From Protea cynaroides (taxonomy: Eukaryota; Streptophyta; Magnoliopsida; Proteales; Proteaceae), in NCBI GenBank assembly GCA_028583415.1, contig CM053267.1, forward strand, positions 18,049,814-18,113,813: a DNA stretch of 64,000 nucleotides, given 5' to 3'. This document shows, piece after piece, positions 11,118 through 23,499 of the stretch (its first letter is position 1; every line of letters starts with the position of its first letter). Made by a program: the position numbers and the translations under genes. The notes below the pieces were generated by a model. It was not told the DNA's origin. It ran no database searches and was given only the letters and a program-made list of their open reading frames with translations.

Positions 11118-12722
11118 TGATGGACCTTGAATAACACTGAGAGGGGGGTGAATCAATGTGAAAACTTTTTCCCTAATCTTTCTTTACTGCCCAGCGTTGA
11201 TGATGAACCAGACTGTCACACACATACAAGCGTATGCAAATCTACCTCGCTACCACTCAGTGGCCAGGTTTATCAGATTTGCACACCCATCAACCAATGC
11301 TTCCAGGTAGCCGATAGTATCTTTGGAGCTCCACACTACTCTCAGGAGGCTTTAACAACCTCCACCATGGGCAAAACTAAATTCTCCAAGAATCTCCTTA
11401 CCAACAAGCCACATTCTCTCTCTCACAGCTTAACAAACACCATTGACGCATAATGAAGTTTCTACCAACCTCTCATAAGCATTTAAAACACCATTAATGA
11501 GCAATGGAGAGGTTAGTTAGAAACCAAAGCTTCCAAAACCCTAAAACCTCATCCTCTTCCTTGTTTTTCTTCTTTTTTAATTTTTCAGCTCTCCTTACGA
11601 GCTCACAACCAGTCCCAACTAATAGAGAATTCAAAAATGAGTCGAGTGCAACTTGAACCATCCGATTTGGATATCGGATGGCCAAGTTACGGCCAAAACA
11701 GTGAGGCCCAATGAGATCATTTCATATAGAATCTTTTAGATGGATTCAATACACCTGCGTTACACCAAAGCAAAGCCGACGCTGACACGTCAGTCGGCGC
11801 TGTTGAGTGTGGTTGGTTGGAGAAGGAATCTCCAATATCAGCCGCTGGATCAACCTGAAAAGGCAGGATGGGCTCTGATCCGTTGGATCTTATCGGATCG
11901 CGTCAAACATGATCGGGGTAGAATCTAGCCATTCGATTTGAATCTGCCCGCCATTCTATTGCATGCACATCACACGGGATCAAGGCGCAGCTTGCATGAT
12001 ACGTAATACAACATATAACGTTGCTGCCAACCAGTAGTAAGGCTCGCGGGAGTATCTGACGGGATCTCCGCGATACATTAGATACCGCATCTTTTTAAGC
12101 CGTCTGATAGGAATTTTAGCTGTGTGGCTCATTCTTGACTATCGATTTCGGATCTCTATGATTTTGACCTGACGAAAATACCCCTGCATATATATTGAAT
12201 AGCCTCTGTGACCAGAGAACAAAAATGTTAAACCGTCCCAGGGTCTAATTTCCAAAGAGCTTTTCTCTCTCCTGGAAATCAGCCGAACACATGGTGTGCG
12301 AGAGTTGCGGCTTGCGGGGAGGGAAAGCCATGGGCAAGCCCATGGCTTGCGCATGCCTTGATGCGGCTTGTGGCTGGGCATGCGGCTTGCAGTTGCTGCT
12401 GGCCTCGGCTACGACATGCGGCATGGCCCTGCTAGCCTTGGCTGCGGGGCTGGCGGCCATGGTGGCAGGCCACCTAGGCATGGTGGGTCCCATCATCAAT
12501 TTTCTCTCTCCTCTTTCTCTCTCTTGATTTTTCTCTCTCTTCTGAGAATGTCACACCATCATAAACACTATCACACTGCCTGTAACATAGCCACATCGCC
12601 TGTATCACTGCCATATCACCTGTGTCACTGCCACCTTCCCTTTGGGACCCGCAGACACTCTTTCTTATCAAACTTGGCCCACTTTGCCCATTTTGCCAAC
12701 AATTACAATATGAAGGCCAACA
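11118..12722 (-). repeat. Copia-1 5' LTR (right)
   Basis: Direct repeat of the left LTR, with plus-strand ends TGATGG and CCAACA. Compared with the LTR of Copia-3 it lacks a block of roughly 470 bp, and the left LTR lacks the same block, so the deletion predates this insertion. C/T and G/A differences between the two LTRs are frequent, as expected after methylation decay. Confidence 0.93.
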
Positions 12723-14351
12723 AGGATTTGGTTTTGCCGAACAAGGGTGGTGTGGGTATCTCTAAGTTTATGGAGACAGTTCTGTTATATGTTTCTTTAA
12801 CTATAGAGTTGTCGAGGAATGAGGTTCGTGGAACTAATCCCTATGAAGGTGGCCTTATATGATAATATTTCTATTAGGATTGGGAATGCCTTGATGTTGC
12901 ACACTGTTTCAAATTTTGGATCTATCTCTACTAGTAATCGTGGATGTGTTGCAGTGGTTAACCGTTAGGAGTTGGTGGTTGTTAGCTCTTCAATGCAGAA
13001 TGGCTCCATTCCATTTACAATTGTAAATCGGGGAGGGAGGAAGCAGGCTCAACATGAGCCGTCGCCAAGAAGATCTTCTTGGTTGATTAACAATAATGTT
13101 TCAAAGAAAGGCATTCTTATGGAAAATCCCTGGTGTCTTGAATGCCAAGGCAAGAACCGCTTTGAAAATAGTATTAAGGAGCATAATCAAGAAGTTTTAT
13201 GCCTTACGGAGCCTTTTGTGCATCCATCGAAATTCTCTAAAGTTTTCTTTCATGCTTTAGGATATTGTGTGGATTTCATTCACAGTTCTAAGGTGCCTAA
13301 ACATCCTAACCTTTGGGTTCTCTGAAAATTAGGTTTGCCTTGTCCGTCGGTGATCATGTCTTCTGAGTAGCAAATTACTTGATCATAGCTAATTATAGGT
13401 AAACCTCATTTCGTCTCCTTATGCCAGTTGTTTCAGGGGTTAGCATAGATCGTTATGGATTGACCTTCTCCCCATGGGTATCTTGACAATGTCTTGGATT
13501 TTGGTTGGAGATTTTAATGTATGTCATTGTGCTCATGAAAGTAGGGATTTGATAGTTTTAACTTAGGAGCTGCAACAGAGTTTTCAGCCATGGTCAATTC
13601 AATGCCTCTCTTTTGCTTGTTGTCCAAAGGTGCAAAATTCACGTGGTCTAACAATAGAGTTGTTAGTAATGTCCATGCTATTCAGGATCAAAGTCTCTAT
13701 AATGATGTTTGGATGCAACACCATGGGGAGTGTTTTCAATGGATCATTTCCCATATCAACTCTGATCGAAGTCTCTGTAATGATGTTTTGATCTGTTGTG
13801 AGGAGACTCCTCATCCTAGGAATGTACCATTCAAGATGCAATGCTTTTGGACAGAGCATGCAGATTTTCTGTCTATATTGAAGAATCATGGACATATCCG
13901 ATTCCAGGATCTCCTTAATTTATTGTCAGCCAGAAACGACTGAAAATTAAGATGTCTTGCGGCTTTGGTCAAAATGAGTTTTTTCCAAAGATTGATAAGG
14001 AGGTCATTCATTTTGGATTCTTCTTGAATATATCCAGGAAACCACTAAACTGGTTGGTCTCAATGACATGATTTTCTCCGCTGAGGTCGAAGCTAAGGAG
14101 ATCCTTCAAAAGGATTTAGGGCTCCAAGAGAAGTAGTGGGCAAAAAAATCCATAATTCATTGGTTGTAGTGTGGTGATTGGAATATGAAGTTTCTCTACA
14201 TTTATTCTAAGGCCCGTCGGGTCGTGATGTGATTCTTGAGCTGCATCAGGAGGATGGCCTCCTGGTTCTTTCAAATTAAGGTCAAATGGGTGCATATGTT
14301 GCTCATTATTATGAAGATTTTCATCATGGGTCTGGTCTAACAAAATAGCCT
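12723..14351 (+). pseudogene. LINE-A ORF2 endonuclease segment
   Basis: This is the continuation of LINE-A after Copia-1. A stretch at 13080-13330 contains NRFENSIKEHNQEVLCLTEP, matching the N-terminal apurinic-like endonuclease domain of LINE ORF2. Further on are VGDFN, the phosphodiesterase-type motif (near 13510), then MVNSMPLFCLLSKGAKFTWS and the linker to RT, with WAKKS and KARRV-like motifs to about 14230. This enzyme nicks the target DNA before priming. Many stops occur. The frame resumes at 21712 beyond the solo LTR. Confidence 0.75.
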
Positions 14352-14466
14352 TGTAGGAGCTTTTCCCAGGAGTACAGGTTCTGATTGGTGGTCCATGAAT
14401 AAATAAACCAATATGAATAGAAACTTGCTTAGAAAAGACTTGGTACAAATTTTTTTTCTTCCTTAC

Positions 14467-14839
14467 TGTAACGAAACCACTCAAACAAAGTACTAAACTA
14501 GAAAATCTAATGAATAAGAAAAAGAGAATTGAAGAAGAATTGAAGAAGAAGAATAGAGTGAGAAAGAATCACAAAAACCAGGGAGAGAAACTGGTGTTGT
14601 GATCTATATCCACTCCTTTAAGAAACCGTTTGTATTTATAATAAAAACAGAACTAATTACATATAGCAAGTCTCTATAAAAGGAGAGACTGAAAAAGAGA
14701 AAGAAATAAAAACTGAAAAGAAAACTAAATAAGTAAAGCAACGAGCCAATGTCGCTGGCTCTAATTACCGCCAGTGACATTGGCCTGGTTCTCAATCTGG
14801 GCCTCATGGGCCTGGTCTATGTGGGCTTTATCTTTAACA
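14467..14839 (-). repeat. Copia-4 3' LTR (left)
   Basis: Begins TGTAACGAAACC and ends TTTAACA on the plus strand. The minus strand has a TATA-like TTATAAATAC (complement of 14632-14641). It is about 95% identical to the right LTR by eye; one short duplicated block (GAAGAATTGAAGAA) explains the 11-bp length difference. Confidence 0.93.
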
Positions 14840-15462
14840 CCCTCCCTCAAGCTTAGAGTATACAGATCACCCAATCCAAGCTTGTAACAGTTCAACCGAT
14901 ACCCTGGTCCAAACAACGGCTTCATAAGAATGTCAACAAGTTGATTTGATGAAGATACGTAGGGAGTAATAACGATTTTCTTCATAACAGCATCTCGAAC
15001 AAAATGACAATCAACCTCTATGTGTTTGGTACGTTCATGGAAGACTGGATTACTAGCAATATAAATAACAGCTTGATTGTCACACATCAACGACATAAAT
15101 CTAGAGGTAGGAAATCCAAGTTCTTGTAGAAGAGTTTTCAACCATAACAACTCAGCAGTAGTATATGTCATAGCACGATATTCAGCTTCAGCACTGGACT
15201 TGGATATAGTAGTTTGTTTTTTACTCCACGAAGTAACCAGATTACCTCCAACAAAAGTACAGTATCCAATGGTGGAACGTCTATCACCATCAGCTCCTGC
15301 CCAATCAGAATCAGAATAACCAACAATGTCAAGGTGCCAATGTCGATGATAAATAAGACCAGTTCCAGGAGCTTTCTTGAGATACCGCAATATGCGACAG
15401 GCTGCCTCCCAATGAGTAACTTTAGGAGGATGCATAAACTGACTAACAACCTCAACAAGAAT
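14840..15462 (-). pseudogene. Copia-4 RT end and RNase H
   Basis: A minus-strand frame of 224 codons (15435-14761, running into the LTR) begins MHPPKVTHWEAACRILRYLK, the conserved end of copia RT. RNase H follows: YSDSDWAGADGDRRSTIGYC, then SKSSAEAEYRAM, then CDNQAVIYIASNPVFHERT with KHIEVDCHFVRD. The catalytic acids are all present and this stretch has no stop. It starts abruptly right after the gag zinc knuckle, marking the deletion point near 15463. Confidence 0.88.
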
Positions 15463-16160
15463 CAGCAGTGTGGTTGGCTATATTGCAATGAGTACAAAAG
15501 CGGGCAGATTTATCAATTTGAGAATGGCCAAAACCACGACCACTGCCACGACCTCAGTTGGAGCCACGACCCCTAGAGGAGGTACCCTGACCACGGCCAG
15601 CAAACAAAGTAATTGTATCTTTTTGGGAAGTGTCAATCTGAGGAACCAAAGGTTGGAGATGAAAGAGCGTTTCGCTTAGGGTAGGTATGGAAGCACCGGC
15701 AAGCAGCTGACTCTTCACAGCTTGATACTCAAAAGAATGACCAGCCAGAAATTTGGCCACATAAAACTCAGACTGTTGAGTCTTCAGTTTGTTAATATCA
15801 GTAGAAAGAGGCTGCACAGCTTGGATATCCTCAATGAGACCTTTGAAGCCTCCATAGTAATCAGTCAGAGATTTGTCACCAATGGAATAAGTAAACATCC
15901 TCTCATGGAGGTCATAAATTCTAGAAACATTCTTATCTTGACCATAGGTCTCCTTTAAATCAGCCCAGATGGCTTTGACAGTATCATGAAACATTACAGT
16001 AGATAAGATAAAAGACTCTATACTATTCCATAACTAAGTTTAAACCATGGAATTATCACGAAGCCATGTATTATATGTCTTCACAGATTCTGGATCCTTA
16101 GGATCATGGTCAGGTGCATCATCAAGCAACAATGACAGTTTTTCTTTAGAGAAAATGTAG
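15463..16160 (-). pseudogene. Copia-4 gag with zinc knuckle
   Basis: A minus-strand frame (15994-15554) carries the UBN2-type gag core: KAIWADLKETYGQDKNVSRI, then LTDYYGGFKGLIEDIQ and FLAGHSFEYQAVKSQLLAG, then an arginine/glycine-rich RGRGQGTSSRGRG stretch. Past a frame change comes a CCHC knuckle FCTHCNIANHTADSC at about 15465-15510. Upstream (16000-16160) the N-terminal part is visible with stops. The knuckle is followed directly by the end of pol, so the middle of the polyprotein is missing. Confidence 0.83.
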
Positions 16161-16659
16161 GCTTTAATAGCCTAAGCCCATAAAAGGTAGTTTGACACCC
16201 CTTTTAATTTTACAGAGATGATCTAAACTTCTAAAGGCTTATAATCAGTCATCACAACCAAGCAATGCAAATTAATTATTTTACTTTCACGTTGTTCAAC
16301 CAATCGGTTGGCCAAGGAAATAAGGCTAAAAAAGAAGCAAAGGAAGATGGAGGTAGTTGGGTTACACAATATATATCTATCTTTGCACAAATAAAAAAAT
16401 CTCGATTCAGCCAACCGAGTGGCCAAAGGAATGATGGCTCAAGGGGGGTGGCGGTAGGATGATAGGTAAAAATTGTAATGAATGCTTACCACATAGATAA
16501 TAAGAAGATGATCAAGAAGTTATCAATCACACATGAACAACATAGTAGTAGGTACATCAGATCTTGATCATCTAAAACACCAAGTAAAATCAATACATAG
16601 GTAGAGCAAAAATATCAAAGGTTTATCAAACCAAGTGTTGAAGATAGCCAAGATCTAAT

Positions 16660-16671
16660 GCTCTGATACCA
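16660..16671 (-). promoter_or_regulatory. Copia-4 primer binding site
   Basis: TGGTATCAGAGC on the minus strand, directly abutting the right LTR (ending TTACA) with no spacer. It matches initiator tRNA-Met and is intact. Confidence 0.93.
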
Positions 16672-17033
16672 TGTAACGAAACCACTCAAACAAAGTACTA
16701 AACCAAAAAATCTAATGAATAAGAAAAAGAGAATTGAAGAAGAAGAAAAGAGTGAGAAAAAATCACAAAAACCAGAGAGAGAGACTGGTGTCGTGATCTA
16801 TATCCACTCCTCTAAGAAACTGCTTGTATTTATAATAAAAACAGAACTAATTACATATAGCAAGTCTCTATAAAAGGAGAGACTGAAAAAGAGAAAAAAA
16901 TAAAAACTAAAAAGGAAACTAAATAAGTAAAGCAACCAGCCAATGTCGCTGGCTCTAATTACCGCCAGTGACATTGGCCTGGTTCTCAATCTGGGCCTCA
17001 TGGGCCTGGTCCATGTGGGCTTTATCTTTAACA
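16672..17033 (-). repeat. Copia-4 5' LTR (right)
   Basis: Begins TGTAACGAAACC and ends TTTAACA on the plus strand, the partner of 14467-14839, with the same TATA-like site (complement of 16825-16834). Confidence 0.93.
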
Positions 17034-17570
17034 CTTACATAACGTAAACCATTCATTGATGAACCATACATCACTTTGATATAATAACAGTAGAAGTATT
17101 AAACTTTTACAAACTATAACATCTGGTGGATGCATATAAATCTTTACAAAACTTTACTAATAAAAAACAATATTATCAAGTTTTGTAATTAAAAGCCAAT
17201 AGTGTGCCAAAGGGGTGATCAATTCCCCACTTGGACTTTCATCTACTATCCAGATAATTCTTGTCTCCACTTTGCTTACCTGTAAAACATGGTCAACAAC
17301 TTAGGTGAGCCAAAGCTCAGTGAGTATAAATCCACCTTGACAAGAATACACTCAAGCACACATGATACACAAAACATGACATAAAAATTATAAACTTATA
17401 AACATAACATCTCTAGTCATGGTCACTTTATAATAGAAATAAAACATTGAGCAACATAATACTTATTTCATTCCTTTACATGATGCTCATTCCTTATTAC
17501 TATGTGTCTTCCTTTTCAAAATCTATACGTATTTCCTTTCCTTACAGTTTTATTGTTTCTTTTCTTTCAT

Positions 17571-18258
17571 TTCTAAACTCAACGGATTACTCATCTCTTG
17601 TTCATTATTTCTAGCCTCAACGACTTGCTCATTTATTGTCTTTCTTTTCTAGTCTTGATGACTTGCTCATTAAGTATCTTTCATTTCTAGACTTGATGAC
17701 TTGCTTGTCAAGCATCATTTATTTCTAGACTTGACAACTTTCTTGTCAAGCAACATACATTTCTAGACTTGCTAAAATTCACTTGCAACATTACTGTAGC
17801 TTATGTTCATATTTGACTCAACGCATATGTCCGTATCTTGTTGCTCATTCCTAGGCTCTATGTTTTGCTCATATCTTGTCTCTTATTTCTAGACTTAATA
17901 GTTTGCCCATATCTTGCCATTCATATTTACACTCAATGGTTCACCTATATCTTGTCTTTCATTTCTAGACTTAACTGTTCGCCCATATCTTGCCTTTCAT
18001 TTCTAGACTCAAAGGTTTGTTGTATCTTGTCTTCTTAAACTCAACGGTTCGCCTTATCTTGCCTTTCATTTTTAGACTCAATGGTTTACCCATATCTCAT
18101 CCTTCATTTCAAGACTCAATGGTTTTCCTATATTTTGTCTCAGTTCTGGACTCAACAGTTGGCCCATATCTTGCCTTTCCTTTCTAGACTCAAATGTTCT
18201 CTTGTATCTTGTCTTCCTAGATTCAACGGTTAGCCCCCTATCTTGCCTTTCTTTTCTT
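17571..18258. repeat. Diverged 36-bp minisatellite inside the solo LTR
   Basis: About 17 head-to-tail units of 34-40 bp, each starting like TTTCTAGACTCAACGGTT and continuing like CGCCCATATCTTGCC. Early units read GACTTGATGACTTGC and later ones GACTCAACGGTTCGCC, so the array has two sub-blocks. It lies in the R-U5 side of the solo LTR, downstream of its promoter. No spacer/repeat logic as in CRISPR. Confidence 0.8.
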
Positions 18259-20913
18259 ATAACATTTCTTAATTTTCCAAGCATGTCAGAACTATCACCG
18301 TTACATAATACTGGAACTATCATCATCGTATCATGCCGAGACTTACCACCGTTGTATCATGTCGAAAGTTGTCACCGTCGCATGCCGGATCATGTCCTTA
18401 CCTTTCTTTTTGTGTTCCTATATTTCCTTAGTTACTTGCATAGATTTTTCCTTAGTTACTTGCATAGCTTCTATTTCTTGCATACTTTCATATTTAGATG
18501 GCAAATAAGTTCACCCGCTTGAGTTGTGAGTCTTTCCTAAGTGTACCCCCCATTATCCGTTACATTAACATATCATAACTATGAGATTCTGAACTTACTT
18601 AGTTCGCACATATCCATGTACTTTCACATCTTTCTAAAGTAATACTTTGATGTTCACAAGGTTTAAGACAGTACATTCATGACATTAGACGACTTGTTCT
18701 TCATACAAACCACAATTTATATCTTTGTTGTCCATGTACTTAACTAACAACCCTATCTTTAAATATCTTAAACTTTTCTACCTTTTATCATGCATCCTTG
18801 TTGTCTACTTCTATTGACAGTACACTATAAGCATTTTATGAACCACATCTTTCCTTAATTCATGACCAAGAAGTCCACTTTTTCTTATAATAATACAGCA
18901 AAACCATTTAAAACAACTCCAGTTTGCATACCATTTCACAATTTACGACCTTGCTGTCCATAGCTGTTTATAACAGTCCAAACTTAGCCATAAAAGTTAC
19001 TTTAATGTAAAATTACTTGATTGTAAAACTTTCAATATTGCTGAAATAATTTACACTTCATTTATCTCAACTATCAATTACAAGTGTATAATTACAGCAT
19101 TTAACTCATCTCAAAATACAACATAGACAGATGCATAGCCTTATAATTTACTAGCCATCACTTTACTTTTTACAAAAAAAAAAAACCATCACTTTACTTA
19201 ATAACATAATATCACATTGCATTCACTTTCACTTTAAGCAAAACAACACACATACATTTATAAATTATTCTAGCACATGTAATATACATATAGCCTGTTA
19301 CAAGGGAAGAAAAAAACACTCATGCGCACCTTATACACTAAGAAGTTTCCAAAGTTCACTTGGTAATAGACTTGAGAAAAATTCAACAACTTAGGAGCCT
19401 ATATGCATACAAAGGAAGAAGTAATTAATATTAAACTTAATTCAAAATGACATGCACATAACATGAATATAGCATTCCTTGAAATCCTTACCTTTGCTAA
19501 CTAGATTAACCTCAAGAAGATCTGCATTTGATATGACTCAAAAATCAGCTTGTAGTTATGTATAACATATTGGAAAATCATTGAATAAAATTTTCCACCT
19601 TCTATCTTATTCAATAGTTACCATCACATCTCAAAACTTCCTACCAAACCATTCTTAAAATTAATTACCTTTGCTGTCCAAGGTATTTGTGAATGATACT
19701 CCTCTTTGAACACTTCAAGAAATCAGCCATTGAATTCACCTATTTAATATATAGTGCTTAACATCATAAGGTAAGTTTATGGGCATTTAAACCCTATAAC
19801 ATTGCTCCCCATAGACCACTTACTATAGCTTACCTTTACTGTCTAGGTAGCCTATGAAAAGTTCTTGGAAAGTTTATAGAAATTCAGGACATAGGATCTC
19901 CTATATACAAAATCATTAAACATAATATCATTAGATGACATCCTAAGCTTTTAATCCTTGTAAAAAAATACTCTCATTATATTCCAAAATCATCCCAACA
20001 TCATCCCCTAGGGTCCTGGGAAGAAACCCCAAAAGAAACCAACCAAAAACACCCAAAAAGGGGTGGGCAGTTGATCAGAGGCTAGGCAGTTAATCAAATG
20101 AGGCTGATCAACCACCTGTCAGGTTGATCAGCTGGTTGTTCTCAAAATCCTTCTGGTTCGACCCTTCTTGCTTCCCAGCCCCATGGGCCTTTATTAAACA
20201 CTCCAATATCATCATCTAATGCTTTTAAATCATACCAATGCATCTCTAAACATCTTCACAATATCCATATCTAACCAAATTGAAATAATATTGCCTTTTT
20301 GAAAGAGAAAATTTCAGCATTGATGTTAATTGAAACTCTGATTTTTTAAAATTTCTTACATGATCTAGTAATTATCCATAATGACTTATAAAACAGCCTT
20401 AGAATCATTTAGATGCAACCCCAATACCATTCACACTCCAAAGTTTCGGTTTTAGGTAGCCAAACTCTCAAAAATCGATTTTTCCTTTGTTCTACGCATA
20501 ACTTAACCATTAAAGTTATCATCAAGGTCTAAACCTTGTTGATTCTCATCCAAATCAACATGCATGCACTCATTACTAATTAAGACAACATTTACTTACC
20601 TTAAATGCTGCTGAAGCACACTCAAGACTGCTATTGGAACCTCACCTAACCAAAATCAGATTTCCTCTTTCAAGCTTGAAGAAGAAAATACAGCTGCTCC
20701 CCTGGTTCTTTTTACTCAAACCGAAAAGCCATGCAAGCTTCCTTCTCTCACCATTTTAAGTTCCAGCAGCCTCTCTCTTAGGATCCAAGTTTCCACCATC
20801 CAATCTCTCTAAGAATCTCATATGATTTACAAGCACAAACCCAAGAACAACATTTTCCCCAAGCCAACGAATTTCCCAAAATGAGAAAGAGTTTCCTTGA
20901 ATGTTAAATCTCT

Positions 20914-20921
20914 CTTTTATA
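20914..20921 (-). promoter_or_regulatory. TATA box of the solo LTR
   Basis: The minus strand reads GAAAGTATAAAAGAGAG. It lies about 790 bp from the LTR's upstream end, which gives the LTR a U3 of that size and an unusually long R-U5. Confidence 0.5.
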
Positions 20922-21711
20922 CTTTCTAAATCCATTTCATTTTCCATAATAACTCATTTTGTGAAATCTCCTTTGTGTCCCTACAACCTAACCAATGCAT
21001 GTTTATGGTGCCCATACTTGTAGGGAAACCATAAAAAGTGAAATTACATAAGTACCACTTATATATTTCAATGCATTAAAATATATTGGTTGTACAATAT
21101 CTATTTTTTGGTACCCTTTTAATTCAGGGACCAAGAATACCCCTGGGAACATTTATAAATTACATCATGCCATTTCATAATTCCTTGATTATCCTTCTCT
21201 TGAACCTTTATTTACAACAATGCCATTGCATTAAATAATATCACATAAATCTGATTTCTCCAATAGTAAGCTGCCAAATCATTGTAGGCCCCACACCTAA
21301 ACAATTTATAAAAGAATATCATAGTCCATGACTCTCTTGTGGCTTGAACCCATGACCTATATGAACCCATGACCTATAGTTTCATTACATTATGATTCTA
21401 AAAATAATCCACCAATCTAGAGTATGATAATACAACTAATTTTATCAAATAAAATACTTGTATACCTAACAAGCAAACAACTAATGATATATCAAAATTA
21501 TTTAACTAATCACTAAACTTGACCACATAGTATCAAACTTAGTTTATTCTATAATCTACTGCACAAGGTGTTGCCAACTCCACAAATTATCATACAATAA
21601 TATAACTCACCTTTATATATCATTTTGGAAAATTTATCGAAATATCCTTAAATCTCTTATACACCATGTAAGACTAGCTAGTTTAACAGCTCAGCTAGCT
21701 GGGGTGTTACA

Positions 21712-23495
21712 ACCCTGATCTTCTCGAGTGCATTATGAGGTTGGTATCCTGATGATAACTCGATGATTAATGCTACTCCTTTAACTGAAGAGGTTAGAGA
21801 GGTTGAATTTGATCTCAATGCGGATAGTGCTCCAAGAGTGGATAGCTTTCCAGTACAATTTTACATAGTTTGTTGAGAAATAATTGTAGAGGATGTTTGT
21901 CGGGCTATTTAATATTTATTCGTGGAAAGTGTGTTCACGAAAGGAATTAATAACAATTTTCTTGCCTTGATTCCTAAGGTGGAAAAGGCTATGCGTCTCA
22001 GTTACATCCCATATGTGTAGGTAATTTTTTATTCAAAATTATCTCCAAAATTCTAGCCACTCACCTTGGTTTTGGTGCTTGGTAATTTTATTTCTAAGGA
22101 GCATGGTGCTTTTTTGTAGGACCGTTTGATTTACACTAACATTCGCATTTCTTCTGTGTTAGCTGCTTTGATGGCAAAGAAGGTTGGAGGAGGTAGTATC
22201 TCCTTGAAGTTGGATGTTTAGATTGCCTATGATACTTTTGAGACGAAATTCTTATTTGATGTAATGCGTCGGTTTGGTTTCTCTGAGATTTTGATTGATC
22301 GAGTATATCACATTCTGTATTCTATCCATTTTTTTCGTTTTTTTATTGGAGGTCCAGTGGGTTTCTTTGGAGTGGAGAGGGGGTTGCGGTAGGGTGACCC
22401 TCTCTCTCTCTCTCTCCCCTCGCTGTTTTTTATTCTTACTGGAGAAGTTTTATGCAAGGGTTTGAGCCACCTTAGGGAGATTGGATCGATCAGTCCATTA
22501 TCGAGCTCTCAAAATATTGGAGTGCTTATCAATCTATTGTTTTCCGATGATATTTTCATGACTGCAGGTCTCTATAGTGTGCAAGAGTTAAAGAAATTTC
22601 TTGATAAATATCAGGCATATGTGGGCCATCGAATCAACTTGGCCAAGAGCAAGATTTTCTTTGGCTAGCTTGCTTTGTCCAGGAAAAACAAGATCAGTTC
22701 CCTGCTTGGATTCTCTAAAGGAAATTTCCTACTTGGTATCTTCGGGTGGATATATTTACAGGAAGAGTTAAGAAGGATTATCTGATCCCTCTGATTGATA
22801 GATATAAAACAAGTTCTCTTGTTGGAACTGTCATCTATTATCTATGGCAGGCTTTGTGGAGTTGGTGCGTTCTGTTTTATCTAGCGTTCTTGATCATGAT
22901 TTTTCAATTTTACGGTTGGCATTCTTCTCTCATCAATCTGATGGAAAGATGGATGCATAATTTTATCTGGAATGGAAATCCGAATAAGTGCAAAGCTAAA
23001 ACTGTGAGATAAAATGTGGCTTACAGTCCGAAGGAGGGTAGATTAGGTATCCGTCACTTACATAATGTGAATCTCACGATGCTTGCCAAGCAATGTTGGT
23101 CCATTAAAATGATTGACTTTAATTTTGCAAGATATATGCATGGTCGTTATATAAAGGTAGATGAGTCTATGGGCACAGCTGTCCAGTTTTAGCTGTGTGG
23201 ATGGTGTTAAAAAAAGTGTGGTATTGGGTGTCGGACAGAATTCGATGGGTCATTGGAGATGGAACCACTATTGATTTCGGGCGTGATTATTGGTTGGGAG
23301 ACTGTTCTATTGCGAAAGATTCGGGGCTTGGGCTATATTTTATCAGAGATATGCATGCCTTAGTTTTTTCTATTTCATTGTTGATGGACCTTGGATTTTT
23401 CTTCCTATTTCTTCTGTGTTCCTTCGGAGCATTTGTGATATGGCTAGGGCAATTTCTCTCCTAGTTGCTGAGGTTGAGGATAAACGGTTTTGGTT
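21712..23495 (+). pseudogene. LINE-A ORF2 reverse transcriptase and zf-RVT
   Basis: The third piece of LINE-A. The three plus-strand frames show the LINE RT in order: EVREVEFDLNADSAPRVDSF (family: S-A-P-G-P-D-G-F), FLALIPKVEKA, ISLKLDV with IAYDTFE, RRFGFSEILIDRV, GLRQGDPLS-like residues, then LLFSDDIFM at the catalytic site (family F-A-D-D), HRINLAKSKIFFG, and RVDIFTGRVKKDYLIPLIDR. The zf-RVT region follows: RWMHNFIWNG, then AYSPKEGRLGIRHLHNVNL, and RWVIGDGTTIDFGRDYW. Stops and frameshifts throughout. Confidence 0.85.
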
Positions 23496-23499
23496 AAAC

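Larger units (their letters stand above)
3831..12722 (-). mobile_element. Copia-1, complete Ty1/copia element with both LTRs
   Basis: The element reads right to left. It has LTRs of 1666 and 1605 bp, an initiator-Met-tRNA-type primer binding site next to the right LTR, then gag, protease, integrase, RT and RNase H in copia order, and a polypurine tract (AAAGGGAGAGAT on the minus strand) next to the left LTR. A perfect 5-bp duplication AGGAT flanks it (3826-3830 and 12723-12727). It landed inside LINE-A and is therefore younger. All domains are recognisable but the polyprotein is broken by many stops and frameshifts, so it is not autonomous now. Confidence 0.93.
14467..17033 (-). mobile_element. 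Copia-4, internally deleted copia element
   Basis: Two LTRs (14467-14839 and 16672-17033) bound a short internal region holding only gag and the end of pol. A perfect duplication CTTAC flanks the element (14462-14466 and 17034-17038). A primer binding site adjoins the right LTR and a purine tract (GCTTGAGGGAGGG on the minus strand) adjoins the left. Protease, integrase and most of RT are gone. At 2567 bp it is non-autonomous but keeps every signal needed for copying by another element's proteins. Confidence 0.93.
14352..21711 (-). mobile_element. Solo LTR of a gypsy-like element, carrying Copia-4
   Basis: The plus-strand ends are TGTAGGAGC (14352) and GGTGTTACA (21711), so the minus strand starts TGTAACACCCC, a common plant gypsy LTR start. 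Imperfect 5-bp duplications flank it (AGCCT at 14347-14351, ACCCT at 21712-21716). LINE-A reads through in frame when it and one duplicate are removed. Without Copia-4 it is about 4.8 kb and has no internal domains or primer site, so it is best read as a solo LTR left by LTR-LTR recombination. Its TATA box and repeat array are listed separately. Confidence 0.7.

Noticed and set aside
17571..18258. Regular repeats that might suggest a CRISPR array
   Set aside because: Units are contiguous with no unique spacers, are diverged, and lie inside a plant LTR.
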